NCBI RefSeq assembly: GCF_048820975.1
Contig: NZ_JBMEUF010000002.1
Span: 620,001 to 684,000, forward strand
Reading direction: 5' to 3'
Source of the DNA: Glaciecola sp048820975
GTDB taxonomy: Bacteria; Pseudomonadota; Gammaproteobacteria; Enterobacterales; Alteromonadaceae
DNA: 64,000 nt
In this document: positions 18,255 through 27,351 of the stretch, piece after piece
Position numbering within the stretch: the stretch's first letter is position 1
Layout of the letters: each line of letters opens with the position of its first letter
Program-made: the position numbers and the translations under genes
The notes under the pieces: model-generated
Database searches by the model: none
The model's input: only the letters and a program-made list of their open reading frames with translations
Told to the model about the DNA's origin: nothing

Positions 18255-20030
18255 TTAGTTGGTTTTCACAACACCATATTCATCAAGTATGATTTTATCA
18301 CCTTCATCTAAACCATATACTTCAAAGAATATAAACACATCGGTACTTTGATCCCAAATAGCAGGCACTTCCCAGTAATCAGTTGTGCCATCCTCTACCG
18401 TAAATTCAACGTATTGCCACTCTGTGGTCGCTTTCAAGGTAGATTCCATTATGACCGCGCCTGGTCGTGTGGTGTTAAAATTGCGAGAAGCAGGCATGCC
18501 AACATAAGTCCACGCTAGCGCTGTATGCTTTAGGGTTATTTCATTACTAGGGACTTTATCAAGTTTGACCCATATAGACGGTTTATGCTGCAAGCCTATT
18601 GAAACGGCTCCTAATCCATAGGTAGAACTGTGCCAGTTGCGTTGCTTGTTAAACACTTGTTGCACAATACTGGTAAATTCATCGACGCCTGCTGTAATTT
18701 CAATGGCCGAGCCCGACAACGCTTCATTTACAGTTGCTACAGCGCCACCACTGGCTGCCCCTGGAGGCCCTAGACGCCAAGGTGCACCAGCACCATCCAT
18801 ATTAAAATCAGTATTAAAACCGGCGTTGTGAGCTGATGTACCCGGGTTACACAATCTATTTTCAGCAACTTCGACCATTATATTTTGACTCGCGACATTC
18901 TCTAGTGCTGTACTTCCTGTTTCGCCTGATGCTAAAGACACACTCGCGTCAAATGTAAATCCAACTTTGCTCAAATCGCCAAGATTAAAGCGCCCCGTCC
19001 CTAACTCTCCATAATTAATAGCTTCCTCTAACGGAAAGTCTACGCTATTGCTTGATGTCCATTCGTATACATAGTTACCGCTTAGAGCGTCTCCAGCAGC
19101 TGGAGCGGGAATAACCTCTAACCCCACTGACACACATGAAGGCACTACTTTTTTCCCCGTAGGCAGGCCATTAGGGTCAAAGTCTTTGTTCGCAATATCC
19201 AAGGTGAATTCAGAAAACACTTCAACATCCGTTGTGATAGATAACTCAGGGTTGCTGACACTGGTCACCGTTACGCTAGTTGCGCCTAACGCTACAGGCG
19301 TAATTGTTCCATCACTATCAATGGTCGCTATACTTTCATCGGCAATTTCAAAGGTTAAGGCTTTGTCACATGCTTTTTCCGGTAAAACAGAGGCAAACAA
19401 CACGGCTTCAGAGTCAATTGATACTCTAACAGGTGCTGCGGTAACATCTTGAACGTCGTCAAATATTGCATCTATAGTCAAGGTTAGTGTACGCCGAGGA
19501 GGCAGTGTACCTGGCTCAAGAGGGAAGCCATTATCAATGGCAAAATCAATTTCGTAAGTGACTTGAGACGGGAAATCAGGGATACCATCAGGTATTGCAT
19601 TGCCATTTTCGTCTCGTCCCCCTCTTACATCCCTTGTGTTACAGGTACTTAAGTAGTCAGAAAACGCATCAGTATTTACCAACAAGTTACCGTTTTCTAC
19701 GGTAAATGGTGAAATAGTCTGATTGGGAATGTCACCAGTTGCTGGCGCTTGTGGCGTCAAATAGTTTTTGTTTACAGTAAAGGTCATATCTGAAATATTA
19801 ACGCTGCCAGTATACGGCGCGCCATCTACCGTGCCGCCCTGCCTTAGATCTATTGCTATTACGCCTGTTTCTTCAACTACTGATGCTGTTAATGCAGGCT
19901 CTGAGAATACAAGCTGAGCACCCGTTTCAAAACCTGGGTCATAGCCTTCATCAGTGCCGCCACCACATCCGCCGAACAAGGGCGCAATGCAAAGAGTTAA
20001 TAGTGTGTTCTTTAGTAAGTGTTTAGTCAT
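18255..20030 (-). CDS. surface lipoprotein with BIG2-like domain, unknown function
   Basis: 591 residues, lipoprotein signal (lipobox LFGGC followed by GGG, the usual export-friendly linker). The middle carries a BIG2-like Ig fold (SIATIDSDGTITPVALGATSVTVTS, about 225-265). The C-terminal 200 residues look like a beta-sandwich carbohydrate-binding module (NAGFNTDFNMDGAGAPWRLGP, later WQYVEFTVEDG and FIFFEVYGLDEGDKIILDEYGVV). I recognise no catalytic residues. Immediately downstream of the TonB receptor (81 bases, with two stem-loops between them), it occupies the place SusD has in Bacteroidota. I infer a surface glycan-binding partner of the receptor, not an enzyme. Confidence 0.75.
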   Translation of the reverse strand: MTKHLLKNTLLTLCIAPLFGGCGGGTDEGYDPGFETGAQLVFSEPALTASVVEETGVIAIDLRQGGTVDGAPYTGSVNISDMTFTVNKNYLTPQAPATGDIPNQTISPFTVENGNLLVNTDAFSDYLSTCNTRDVRGGRDENGNAIPDGIPDFPSQVTYEIDFAIDNGFPLEPGTLPPRRTLTLTIDAIFDDVQDVTAAPVRVSIDSEAVLFASVLPEKACDKALTFEIADESIATIDSDGTITPVALGATSVTVTSVSNPELSITTDVEVFSEFTLDIANKDFDPNGLPTGKKVVPSCVSVGLEVIPAPAAGDALSGNYVYEWTSSNSVDFPLEEAINYGELGTGRFNLGDLSKVGFTFDASVSLASGETGSTALENVASQNIMVEVAENRLCNPGTSAHNAGFNTDFNMDGAGAPWRLGPPGAASGGAVATVNEALSGSAIEITAGVDEFTSIVQQVFNKQRNWHSSTYGLGAVSIGLQHKPSIWVKLDKVPSNEITLKHTALAWTYVGMPASRNFNTTRPGAVIMESTLKATTEWQYVEFTVEDGTTDYWEVPAIWDQSTDVFIFFEVYGLDEGDKIILDEYGVVKTN

Positions 20031-20039
20031 CTTACTTCT

Positions 20040-20078
20040 CCAAAATCCAGTTAATTTTGGCTAGGCGCTAAGCACCTA
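20040..20078. other. two intercistronic stem-loops after the TonB receptor gene
   Basis: CCAAAAT (20040-20046) pairs with ATTTTGG (20054-20060). TAGGCGC (20062-20068) pairs, with one wobble, with GCACCTA (20072-20078). No U-run follows, which suggests mRNA processing or stabilisation of the receptor message rather than full termination. Confidence 0.4.
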
Positions 20079-20111
20079 ACCATTTTTCAAATTATTTATC
20101 GCACTAATTTC

Positions 20112-23100
20112 TTAGAAAGTGCCTCGAATGCCCATCCGGAATTGACGACCAGATTTGTAAACAGACACTGTTCTGTCTCGAGTCACATTGCCGTCAAAAA
20201 TACTTCCTTCATCTAAGGTCACACGAAGATCATCAGGATTAGTAAAATCGGTTGTATTTGATGCGGTTAAGAAATTACGACGTGTTTCGTCAGTTAAATT
20301 CAGCGCATTGAAGGTTAAGGTGAAGTTCTTATTTATTTTGTAACTGGCACTGAAATCTAAGCGATTACTTGATTCTTGCCATATCGCTCCTGGCGCTACA
20401 TCACCTATTAACTGCTCACCGGTATATCTGTTTGCCAAGCGCATTTGTATTCCATCTTTCTCCCAGAATAAGGTCGCGTTACCAGAATGCTGCGGCGTAT
20501 AAGCGGCAGGTAGCCCCTTACTAAAGGTGCCCGTAGTACCAATTTCTTGTTGGTCTCTTTGTGAATCTTGATAGGTATAGTTAACACTAAGGCCCAAACC
20601 AGAAAGCTGACCAGGTAAAAAATCATAGTTTTGCGTATAGCCAAATTCCAAACCAGTAATAGTTTGGCCTCTTCCGTTTCTTACTTGACGTATGTTCGCT
20701 ACGTCACACTCAACAACCCATCTATCAAAGAAACCGGCTGCTTGTCGGAACGGCATGCAGTTATCTTCATCACCCGGTGTTCTATTTGGATCGAAATCCA
20801 ATAGTAAGTTCGCATCAGCTAATACTGCGTCGGTTCTAACATCTTTGTAGTGATAAGGCACCGTTACTGTTTCAACAAAATTTTTCATGTCTTTATGAAA
20901 TAATGCAACTGAAAGCAAACTCGACTCGTTAAAATACCATTCATAAGAAAAATCAACATTGTTTGACGTTAAATTTTCAAGAAGCGCGTTCCCAGCAGTA
21001 CCTGTAGATGCATTAAACTGATTTTCTCTGACATTATTCGCTGGGTTTAAGTTATCAAACGGAGGGCGCGTCATTGTTTTAGTGAAAGCTAAACGCATAA
21101 TTGTGTCGTCGTTTAAGGCATAATTTAACGATAAACTAGGTAACCACATTTCAAGTTTGTTTGAGCCGCTAGAAATAGCTTCTCTTGGTAACCTAGCGGC
21201 TTCTCCTAATGGTCCGGTAAATGCGGTGCTTCTATCTAACCAAGGCCATATTGCGCCATTTGCTCTAAACGTTGCCCAATTACCTAGTGTGGTATTCACT
21301 AAGTTGCCATTTTGATCATAAATTTGTGAAGGTAGCTGGTTGCTCGTAACAATATTTCCATTCGCATCAACATACAGTAAACGGTTGACGTCAATTCCTT
21401 GTGCGCCTCCTTCTCCTATTAATACAGGGTTTCCATCAGCATCAATGGGGATAGTATTGTTATCAGCAATATTGTAAGCATGCGTTACTTGCCAAGCCCA
21501 ACAGTCTCTTAATTGATCGTCATTTGCTGGCGTATAACGGGTATCGACACCCGGCACAGCGGCTGGACAAGGTGCTTGGCTCACATCTGCAAGATTACGA
21601 TTAACGATTAAATCATAAGGGTCAACTAATTGCGGGAAAGCTACAAATTGAATACCGCCGGTGCCCGCCGATGCATTTTCGTCGCGAACAAAACGAAGAC
21701 CAAGGTTACCGGTAAGCTTGCCATCCATAAATTCAAAATTTGCTTTAAAGTATGCCGAAACTGTTTCAGTAGAGATCTCTCGGCTACCTGCGGTTGAACG
21801 CTTTACGCCAACATCTTCGGCAGGCTTTCCTGCTACCAGTTCAAGGGCTCGCAAAGCATCAATTTGTGCCCATCCACCAAACAAGGGGTGTGAACGATTT
21901 GCATCTATATCTTCGCCGAAATTATCATACGGGAAAGCTTCGCCAGATAGGAAGTCAGCAACACGTATACTGGAAAAAATACTAGATTGCGGGTCTGCGT
22001 CTGGGTCGCTGAAATCTACCAATCCATTGCCATTCGTAATATTGTTGTTTTGTACATTTACAACCCTATCTCTATTCGACCACTTAGCACCAAATTCAAA
22101 TGATGTAAGATGTTCATAGTCTAAAGCGTAGTCAAAATTTACGAACAATGATTTGTTTTCGTCAGTCATTTCATTTTGGCGAAAATTGATCCCACCAAGG
22201 TGCATAGCACTCACATCAAATGGATTAAAACGACTAGTAACCGAGTTTACGGTTCCGTCAAATGCATCAAACTCAGCATTGGTCATTCCCGTAAAGTAAT
22301 CACAGTTAGCCAATGAGCCCTGACTGCAATCATAACCAACCAATTCAAGGATTTCGCTAGGCTGCCCTTCAACAATTTGACGGCCCGTTGTTCCCCAAGT
22401 TGCTGTACTGATAGATAACCAACGTTCCGGATCTTTGGGTCCAGGAGTTTCATCCGTACTTTTTGAATATCCTGCGAGCACATTCATTTGTAAATTATCG
22501 GTAAAGCTATGTTCAATATCTAAGGTCGCCACATTTGTTTCTAAATCACGGCGCCCTTGTACCCTATTCCAACCACCCGAATTAGAACGGCTGGTTGACG
22601 TAACTAAAGTATTGGTTCTTAAATCAACAACGTTAAGCGCTGTATTGTCGTCATCAGGGTGAATAAGAATCGATGGGGACATATTGAAATTCAACGATTG
22701 ATTATCAACCAGTATTTCTTGTGCTGTATGCGTTATATCTAATTGAATTTCTGTTTTGTCACTAGGTCTCCATTGAAGCCCTGTAGACAAGGAAGTTCGT
22801 TTGCGCTGATCTGTATTTAAGCCAAAGTTCATACCATCACGTGCTAGCACATTTAGCTCACCCTCAACCAAACGCTGAGTTGATTCGTCTAAATCCATCA
22901 GGTCACTTATAGGATTAAGAATTGGATTACCGCTGTCATCCAATATTAGATTTCCTGTGCCATCTCGTTGAAAGCCTTGTACCCGAATAGGTGCACCAGT
23001 AGCGAGGTCGGTGGCAGTTCTTATCCCCCTACCTTGATCTAAATCTAGATCACTAATAGGTAAAGTACCTTGCTCCCAATTAGTATTTATTCTGTCAGTG

Positions 23101-23855
23101 CGCGTGTTTTGGATATCATGTGAAGCTGTAAAAATTATGCCAAATGAATCATCGAAAAATTTATCTGAAATGCTTACATTTGCACGCCAATCGTTGTCAT
23201 CTGCAAATTCGTTATAGCGTCCTTCTACCGTAAAGCTACGGCGAGGTTTATTTAAGCTCAACGGACGCAAGGTTTTTAGGTTAACATTAGCCCCTAATGA
23301 ACCTTCATCCTGGTCAGCAGCGGCTGTTTTCACCACATCAATTGACGATAAAATATCAGCAGAAAAAGAACTTAAATCAACACTGTTATTCGCCGTACCA
23401 TTTCCACCTGCAGCGCCATCAGATAAGCCTCCTGTTAGCGCAATACCATTGATTGAAATTTGGTTTTGTCCAGGCCCCGCACCACGCACTGAAATACGAG
23501 TACCTTCACCAGCCTCTTCTTGTACCGATACGCCTGTAATTCTAGATAGCGCATCAGCTATGTTTTGGTCTGTTGATTTTCCAACATCTTCAGCATGGAT
23601 AGAATCTGTCACTGCGTCATTAAAACGTTTAGAGTTTATCGCTTTTAACACACTTCCTCTAAAGCCACTTACTTCTATTACTTCAACGGCTTCCTCATCA
23701 TTTATCGTGTCAGCTTGCTCAACAGCCGTTTTATTGCTGTCTTTTAATTGCTTTTTTTTATCTTCGTTATCAACTTCTTGTGCTGCTGCTGATACGCAAA
23801 AAAGTGATGCTAAAACTACCGCCGAAACAGCATTTAACTTAAAATTTTTCTTCAT
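20112..23855 (-). CDS. TonB-dependent receptor for galactan oligosaccharides
   Basis: 1247 residues, larger than the usual 800-1000. Signal peptide ends near VSAAAQ (residue 26). TonB-box-like EVIEVSG is followed by the plug domain (SIHAEDVGKSTDQNIADALSRITGVSV, then RISVRGAGPGQNQISINGIALTGG). A 22-strand barrel follows, ending with the aromatic terminus FRMGIRGTF. GGAGAA lies before the ATG. It imports oligosaccharides across the outer membrane with TonB/ExbBD energy. It lies 63 bases after the cycloisomerase gene and before the two surface lipoproteins. The extra length is mostly in extracellular loops (Asn/Asp-rich stretches around residues 250-330 and 700-850), as expected for a large substrate. 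Confidence 0.95.
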   Translation of the reverse strand: MKKNFKLNAVSAVVLASLFCVSAAAQEVDNEDKKKQLKDSNKTAVEQADTINDEEAVEVIEVSGFRGSVLKAINSKRFNDAVTDSIHAEDVGKSTDQNIADALSRITGVSVQEEAGEGTRISVRGAGPGQNQISINGIALTGGLSDGAAGGNGTANNSVDLSSFSADILSSIDVVKTAAADQDEGSLGANVNLKTLRPLSLNKPRRSFTVEGRYNEFADDNDWRANVSISDKFFDDSFGIIFTASHDIQNTRTDRINTNWEQGTLPISDLDLDQGRGIRTATDLATGAPIRVQGFQRDGTGNLILDDSGNPILNPISDLMDLDESTQRLVEGELNVLARDGMNFGLNTDQRKRTSLSTGLQWRPSDKTEIQLDITHTAQEILVDNQSLNFNMSPSILIHPDDDNTALNVVDLRTNTLVTSTSRSNSGGWNRVQGRRDLETNVATLDIEHSFTDNLQMNVLAGYSKSTDETPGPKDPERWLSISTATWGTTGRQIVEGQPSEILELVGYDCSQGSLANCDYFTGMTNAEFDAFDGTVNSVTSRFNPFDVSAMHLGGINFRQNEMTDENKSLFVNFDYALDYEHLTSFEFGAKWSNRDRVVNVQNNNITNGNGLVDFSDPDADPQSSIFSSIRVADFLSGEAFPYDNFGEDIDANRSHPLFGGWAQIDALRALELVAGKPAEDVGVKRSTAGSREISTETVSAYFKANFEFMDGKLTGNLGLRFVRDENASAGTGGIQFVAFPQLVDPYDLIVNRNLADVSQAPCPAAVPGVDTRYTPANDDQLRDCWAWQVTHAYNIADNNTIPIDADGNPVLIGEGGAQGIDVNRLLYVDANGNIVTSNQLPSQIYDQNGNLVNTTLGNWATFRANGAIWPWLDRSTAFTGPLGEAARLPREAISSGSNKLEMWLPSLSLNYALNDDTIMRLAFTKTMTRPPFDNLNPANNVRENQFNASTGTAGNALLENLTSNNVDFSYEWYFNESSLLSVALFHKDMKNFVETVTVPYHYKDVRTDAVLADANLLLDFDPNRTPGDEDNCMPFRQAAGFFDRWVVECDVANIRQVRNGRGQTITGLEFGYTQNYDFLPGQLSGLGLSVNYTYQDSQRDQQEIGTTGTFSKGLPAAYTPQHSGNATLFWEKDGIQMRLANRYTGEQLIGDVAPGAIWQESSNRLDFSASYKINKNFTLTFNALNLTDETRRNFLTASNTTDFTNPDDLRVTLDEGSIFDGNVTRDRTVSVYKSGRQFRMGIRGTF

Positions 23856-23918
23856 GTGGTTTCTCCACGTTTTTGTGTTGTGTGTTATTTATATTAATTA
23901 GTATTTTTAGCGAGTAAT

Positions 23919-25091
23919 TTAATGTTTAGGTTCGCCAGCCATAGTGGTTTCGGTCTGCGATACCACGTAATCTTTCATTTTAGTTTGGTTAATTTCAACA
24001 CCTAAACCTGGTGAAGTTGGCACCACCGCTTGACCATTTTCGACTTTCACTTCAGTTTTATAGATATTGTCTCGAAGAGGGTTTTCAGTGCGATCGTATT
24101 CAAGGTAAAGCGTTTGCGTTTCTGACCGTCCTGGCTCTGGATATGCTGTGGCTAAAAAATGCGTTGCTGCGGCTAAGTTAAGTTGTGTACCCCAAACATG
24201 GGGAATCATATTAAGGCCTTTTGCTGAAGCAATAGCTCTGATTTTTAATGCTTCGCTAGGTCCACCACAATAGGCCAAATCAGCCTGTACCAACTGCACA
24301 CCACCGGCATCAATTAAGCGCTGAAAACCATAACGTGTTTGTTCGCACTCTCCAGTGGCAATGGCAATATTCGCTTTGCTATGTAATTTGGCAAAAAGAT
24401 TAGGATGCTCAGGTGATAAGGGCTCTTCAAACCATGCGTAGTTGTTTTCATCAAGCACTTTGGCAATATGAATTGCTTCAGGTAAATCGTATGCATGGTT
24501 GGAATCTGCGGCGAGTACTGTGTGAGGTAGTGCTTTACGAAGGCCAGTGATCAGTTTCTTATCAAACTCAATATTTTTGCCCACTTTAATCTTCATTGCT
24601 TTGAAACCTTGGTTGGCATAACCAACACCTTCTTCAATCAAGGCTTTTAATAATTGTTCTTCTGGCAAATCTTGGTAATACATACCGGTAGCGTAACAAG
24701 GAACTAAAGATTTAACCGCGCCCCCCATCAACTGACTAACGCTTTGTTTAAGAAATTTACCTTTTACATCCCACAATGCCATGTCAATACCTGACATAGC
24801 CGCCATCATTACACCCGATCGTGAAAAATCTAATGAAGACCGCCACATATGATGCCAAATAGCCTCTGTTCCAGTTGCGTCCATTCCAAGTATTTTAGGT
24901 GCGTAAAATTTCTCTACAGCAGTTTGAATAATTTCAGCAGGACCGTAACATTCGCCCCATCCAGTAAGGCCGTTCTCGGTGTTAACTTCTACCAGTAACA
25001 CATTGCGTTGATCATAAAACCATTGAGAAAACCCAAACGGGTTTTCAAGGTGACATCTAAGATGGTAGGTTTTTACACTCTTAATTTTCAT
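23919..25091 (-). CDS. enolase-superfamily enzyme, candidate 3,6-anhydrogalactonate cycloisomerase
   Basis: 390 residues, mandelate racemase subgroup. The canonical positions are all present: KIK (K167, K169), metal ligands D196 (AADSNHAYD), E222/E223 (WFEEPL) and E248 (ATGE), then D271 and H298 (NMIPHVWGT). The KxK plus His/Asp dyad is the two-base arrangement used by cycloisomerases and sugar-acid dehydratases. In agar and carrageenan pathways a member of this family opens anhydrogalactonate to 2-keto-3-deoxygalactonate, the substrate of the kinase encoded here. Galactonate dehydratase is the alternative. Two predicted operators lie upstream, and the gene appears to head the long minus-strand unit containing the TonB receptor. 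Confidence 0.85.
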   Translation of the reverse strand: MKIKSVKTYHLRCHLENPFGFSQWFYDQRNVLLVEVNTENGLTGWGECYGPAEIIQTAVEKFYAPKILGMDATGTEAIWHHMWRSSLDFSRSGVMMAAMSGIDMALWDVKGKFLKQSVSQLMGGAVKSLVPCYATGMYYQDLPEEQLLKALIEEGVGYANQGFKAMKIKVGKNIEFDKKLITGLRKALPHTVLAADSNHAYDLPEAIHIAKVLDENNYAWFEEPLSPEHPNLFAKLHSKANIAIATGECEQTRYGFQRLIDAGGVQLVQADLAYCGGPSEALKIRAIASAKGLNMIPHVWGTQLNLAAATHFLATAYPEPGRSETQTLYLEYDRTENPLRDNIYKTEVKVENGQAVVPTSPGLGVEINQTKMKDYVVSQTETTMAGEPKH

Positions 25092-25174
25092 ATTGCTTCA
25101 CACCTAGTGAATGACATTACAGTCATTGTTTCGTTTAAACCTAGCCTTGGACAAAAACTACATACTAAAGATAT

Positions 25175-25211
25175 AAACATCATATGTATTAAATATAAAC
25201 ATATGATGTTT
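25175..25211. promoter_or_regulatory. tandem predicted GntR operators upstream of the cycloisomerase/receptor unit
   Basis: AAACATCATATGTAT (25175-25189, one mismatch) and AAACATATGATGTTT (25197-25211, perfect 6-3-6) are 22 bases apart, about two helical turns, suggesting cooperative binding. They lie 84-120 bases before the start at 25091 (minus). Confidence 0.6.
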
Positions 25212-25328
25212 ATATTGCAATATTTTTATTTGTTTTTTGTAAAATACTTGTAAATTGTGGCTGGTTTATAAATTGATGTGCAGCTTATTTGACTACTCAA
25301 ATGAAGTTCTCTATTCTTTATGGCATTA

Positions 25329-25419
25329 GTCCGTCGGGGTGCTTAAATTTATTTAGGCTGAGAGATCGCAGATCAACCCGGTGAACCTGATCCGAATAAT
25401 ATCGGCGTAGGGAACGGAC
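25329..25419 (+). ncRNA. TPP riboswitch (THI element)
   Basis: All conserved parts are in order: P1 strand GTCCGT (25329-25334) closing with ACGGAC (25414-25419), CGGGGTGC, GGCTGAGAGAT, ACCCGGTGAACCTGATC and CGGCGTAGGGA. It senses thiamin diphosphate and here precedes the thiD-led operon. The expression platform appears to be a ribosome-site hairpin at 25473-25491. Confidence 0.97.
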
Positions 25420-25472
25420 ACGATATTATGCATTCCTTCGCTTGTATCTTCTCGTGCACTATTGCCCTATGT

Positions 25473-25491
25473 CGCTTAATAAAATTAAGTG
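25473..25491 (+). promoter_or_regulatory. putative riboswitch expression platform: SD-sequestering hairpin
   Basis: CGCTTAAT (25473-25480) can pair with ATTAAGTG (25484-25491) over an AAA loop, one G-U pair included. It hides the only Shine-Dalgarno-like bases (TTAAGTG) ahead of the thiD ATG at 25498. No U-tract follows, so control is more likely translational than by termination. Confidence 0.4.
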
Positions 25492-25497
25492 ATAATA

Positions 25498-26328
25498 ATG
25501 CCAAATTTTTCTAATAAACCGCCAATTGCATTAACCATTGCGGGCTCTGACAGCGGCGGCGGCGCCGGTATTCAAGCCGATCTGAAAGCATTTTCTGCTA
25601 ATGGTGTTTACGGGGCCAGCGTAATAACGGCCGTCACCGCTCAAAATACAACTAGCCTCAGCCATGTGCATGCGGTACCCATTGATGTGGTAACAGCACA
25701 AATATTGGCGGTGCTTAATGATCTTGATGTGCGCGCAATTAAAATTGGAATGTTATTTTCAGCCGAATTAATTATTGCTGTAGCGCAAGCGCTGAAAGAC
25801 TTCACAGGAAGTATTGTACTTGATCCTGTAATGGTATCTAAATCTGGCAACGCCTTATTACAGCCTGACGCGGTAGCTGCTTTAAAAGAAGTACTCATTC
25901 CGCGCGCAGATATAGTTACCCCTAATTATCCAGAAGCAATGGTTCTATTGGGTTTACCAAGTAATACGCATATAAAACAAGAAGATTTGTCTTCATTCGC
26001 CCATGATCTGCTTACACTAGGCGCAAAAAATATCTTATTAAAAGGTGGCCATGGCACGGATACCACATGCACTGACGTATTGCTTGGGCTTGATGTACCT
26101 GAGCCAATAAACCTGACTTCAACACGCGTACCAACTAAAAACACTCATGGTACGGGTTGCACCTACTCCTCAAGCATTGCGGCTTACTTGGCAAATGGAA
26201 GCACCATGGCTGAGGCTGTAAGTTTGTCTCACAATTATTTGCACAACGCTATTTTATGCGCAGACCAACTTGACGTAGGCCATGGCCATGGGCCTGTTCA
26301 CCACTTTTATCACTGGTGGAAACAATAA
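25498..26328 (+). CDS. thiD: hydroxymethylpyrimidine (phosphate) kinase
   Basis: About 276 residues of the ribokinase-like ThiD family. Landmarks are ALTIAGSDSGGGAGIQADLKAF at the N-terminus, DPVMVSKSGNALL, LLKGGHG and the catalytic KNTHGTGCTYSSSIAA. It phosphorylates HMP and HMP-P in thiamin synthesis. I start it at ATG 25498; a GTG nine bases upstream is in frame but sits in the proposed hairpin. It is the first gene after the TPP riboswitch, where many gammaproteobacteria have thiC instead. This suggests reliance on thiC elsewhere or on HMP uptake and salvage through TenA and the transporter in this operon. Confidence 0.95.
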   Translation: MPNFSNKPPIALTIAGSDSGGGAGIQADLKAFSANGVYGASVITAVTAQNTTSLSHVHAVPIDVVTAQILAVLNDLDVRAIKIGMLFSAELIIAVAQALKDFTGSIVLDPVMVSKSGNALLQPDAVAALKEVLIPRADIVTPNYPEAMVLLGLPSNTHIKQEDLSSFAHDLLTLGAKNILLKGGHGTDTTCTDVLLGLDVPEPINLTSTRVPTKNTHGTGCTYSSSIAAYLANGSTMAEAVSLSHNYLHNAILCADQLDVGHGHGPVHHFYHWWKQ

Positions 26329-26331
26329 TTT

Positions 26332-27351
26332 ATGATGAACGCATACCGCAGTGTAAGCATAGTAGGCGCTGGTGTTGCAGGGCTTTGCATAGCAACTGAG
26401 CTTGTAAAAAGAGGCATTATGCCCAGCATTTTTGAGCAACAAAGCGAGCCTGGCCCAGCTTCATGCTCATGGTGGGCAGGTGGCATGCTAGCGCCCTATT
26501 GTGAAGGTGAAAGCGCTGAAGATGCCGTAGTGTATCATGGTAAAAAAGCGGCTAGTTGGTGGCAACAGAATACCGGATTAGTAACGCAAAAAGGTACCTT
26601 GGTACTAGCGCTGAATCGTGACCAGTCAGAACTACGGCGCTTCGCAAAACGCACCGAAGCATACGAAGTATTAGATGCAGCCAAAATTACAAATTTAGAA
26701 CCTGATTTAGACGAGCGCTTTTCACAAGGCCTGCTTTATAATAACGAAGCTCACTTGGCCCCTCGCGAGTGCTTGCAAGCGCTAAAAACCTCATTGGTTA
26801 ACAAGGGCGTTCAGTTCACTTACCAAAAAGCAGATCTCAAGGCTTTTAACAAAGATACGCTTGTAATTGATTGCAGAGGTATTAAAGCCAAACCTGATAC
26901 CCCCAATTTACGCGGAGTAAAAGGCGAAATGCTCATTTTGCGGTGCACAAGTTTACATTTAACCCGGCCAATCCGTTTATTGCACCCGCGTATTCCCCTA
27001 TACATTGTACCGCGCGGCGATGGTATATACATGCTTGGCGCTACCATGATTGAAAGCAGCGCTAAACAGCAAGCTACCGTTCGTTCTGTAATGGAGTTAC
27101 TCAATGCCGCTTATGCGCTTAACCCCGCTTTTGGTGAAGCTGAGATATTAGAAATTGGCGTAGATAGCCGCCCCGCATTTAGCGATAACCTTCCTAAAAT
27201 TAGTCATCAAGGGCAAGTTATTCGTGCCAATGGCCTATATCGCCATGGTTTTTTACTTGCCCCTATGCTAGCAACTATGCTGGCCGACTATATTCATCTA
27301 GGCACCAAGCCCCAATGGCTTACAACATGCAAACAAGAGCTAAGCACATGA
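26332..27351 (+). CDS. thiO: glycine oxidase for thiazole synthesis
   Basis: 339 residues, FAD-dependent DAO-family enzyme. The Rossmann motif is SIVGAGVAGLCIATEL at the very N-terminus, and a C-terminal FAD-binding segment is NGLYRHGFLLAPMLATMLAD. It oxidises glycine to iminoacetate (dehydroglycine) for ThiG, using O2. This marks the aerobic route instead of the ThiH radical-SAM route. It begins 3 bases after thiD, and its stop overlaps the thiS start (ATGA), so expression is coupled. In C-terminal sequence, SWWAGGMLAPYCEGE matches other ThiO proteins. Confidence 0.93.
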   Translation: MMNAYRSVSIVGAGVAGLCIATELVKRGIMPSIFEQQSEPGPASCSWWAGGMLAPYCEGESAEDAVVYHGKKAASWWQQNTGLVTQKGTLVLALNRDQSELRRFAKRTEAYEVLDAAKITNLEPDLDERFSQGLLYNNEAHLAPRECLQALKTSLVNKGVQFTYQKADLKAFNKDTLVIDCRGIKAKPDTPNLRGVKGEMLILRCTSLHLTRPIRLLHPRIPLYIVPRGDGIYMLGATMIESSAKQQATVRSVMELLNAAYALNPAFGEAEILEIGVDSRPAFSDNLPKISHQGQVIRANGLYRHGFLLAPMLATMLADYIHLGTKPQWLTTCKQELST

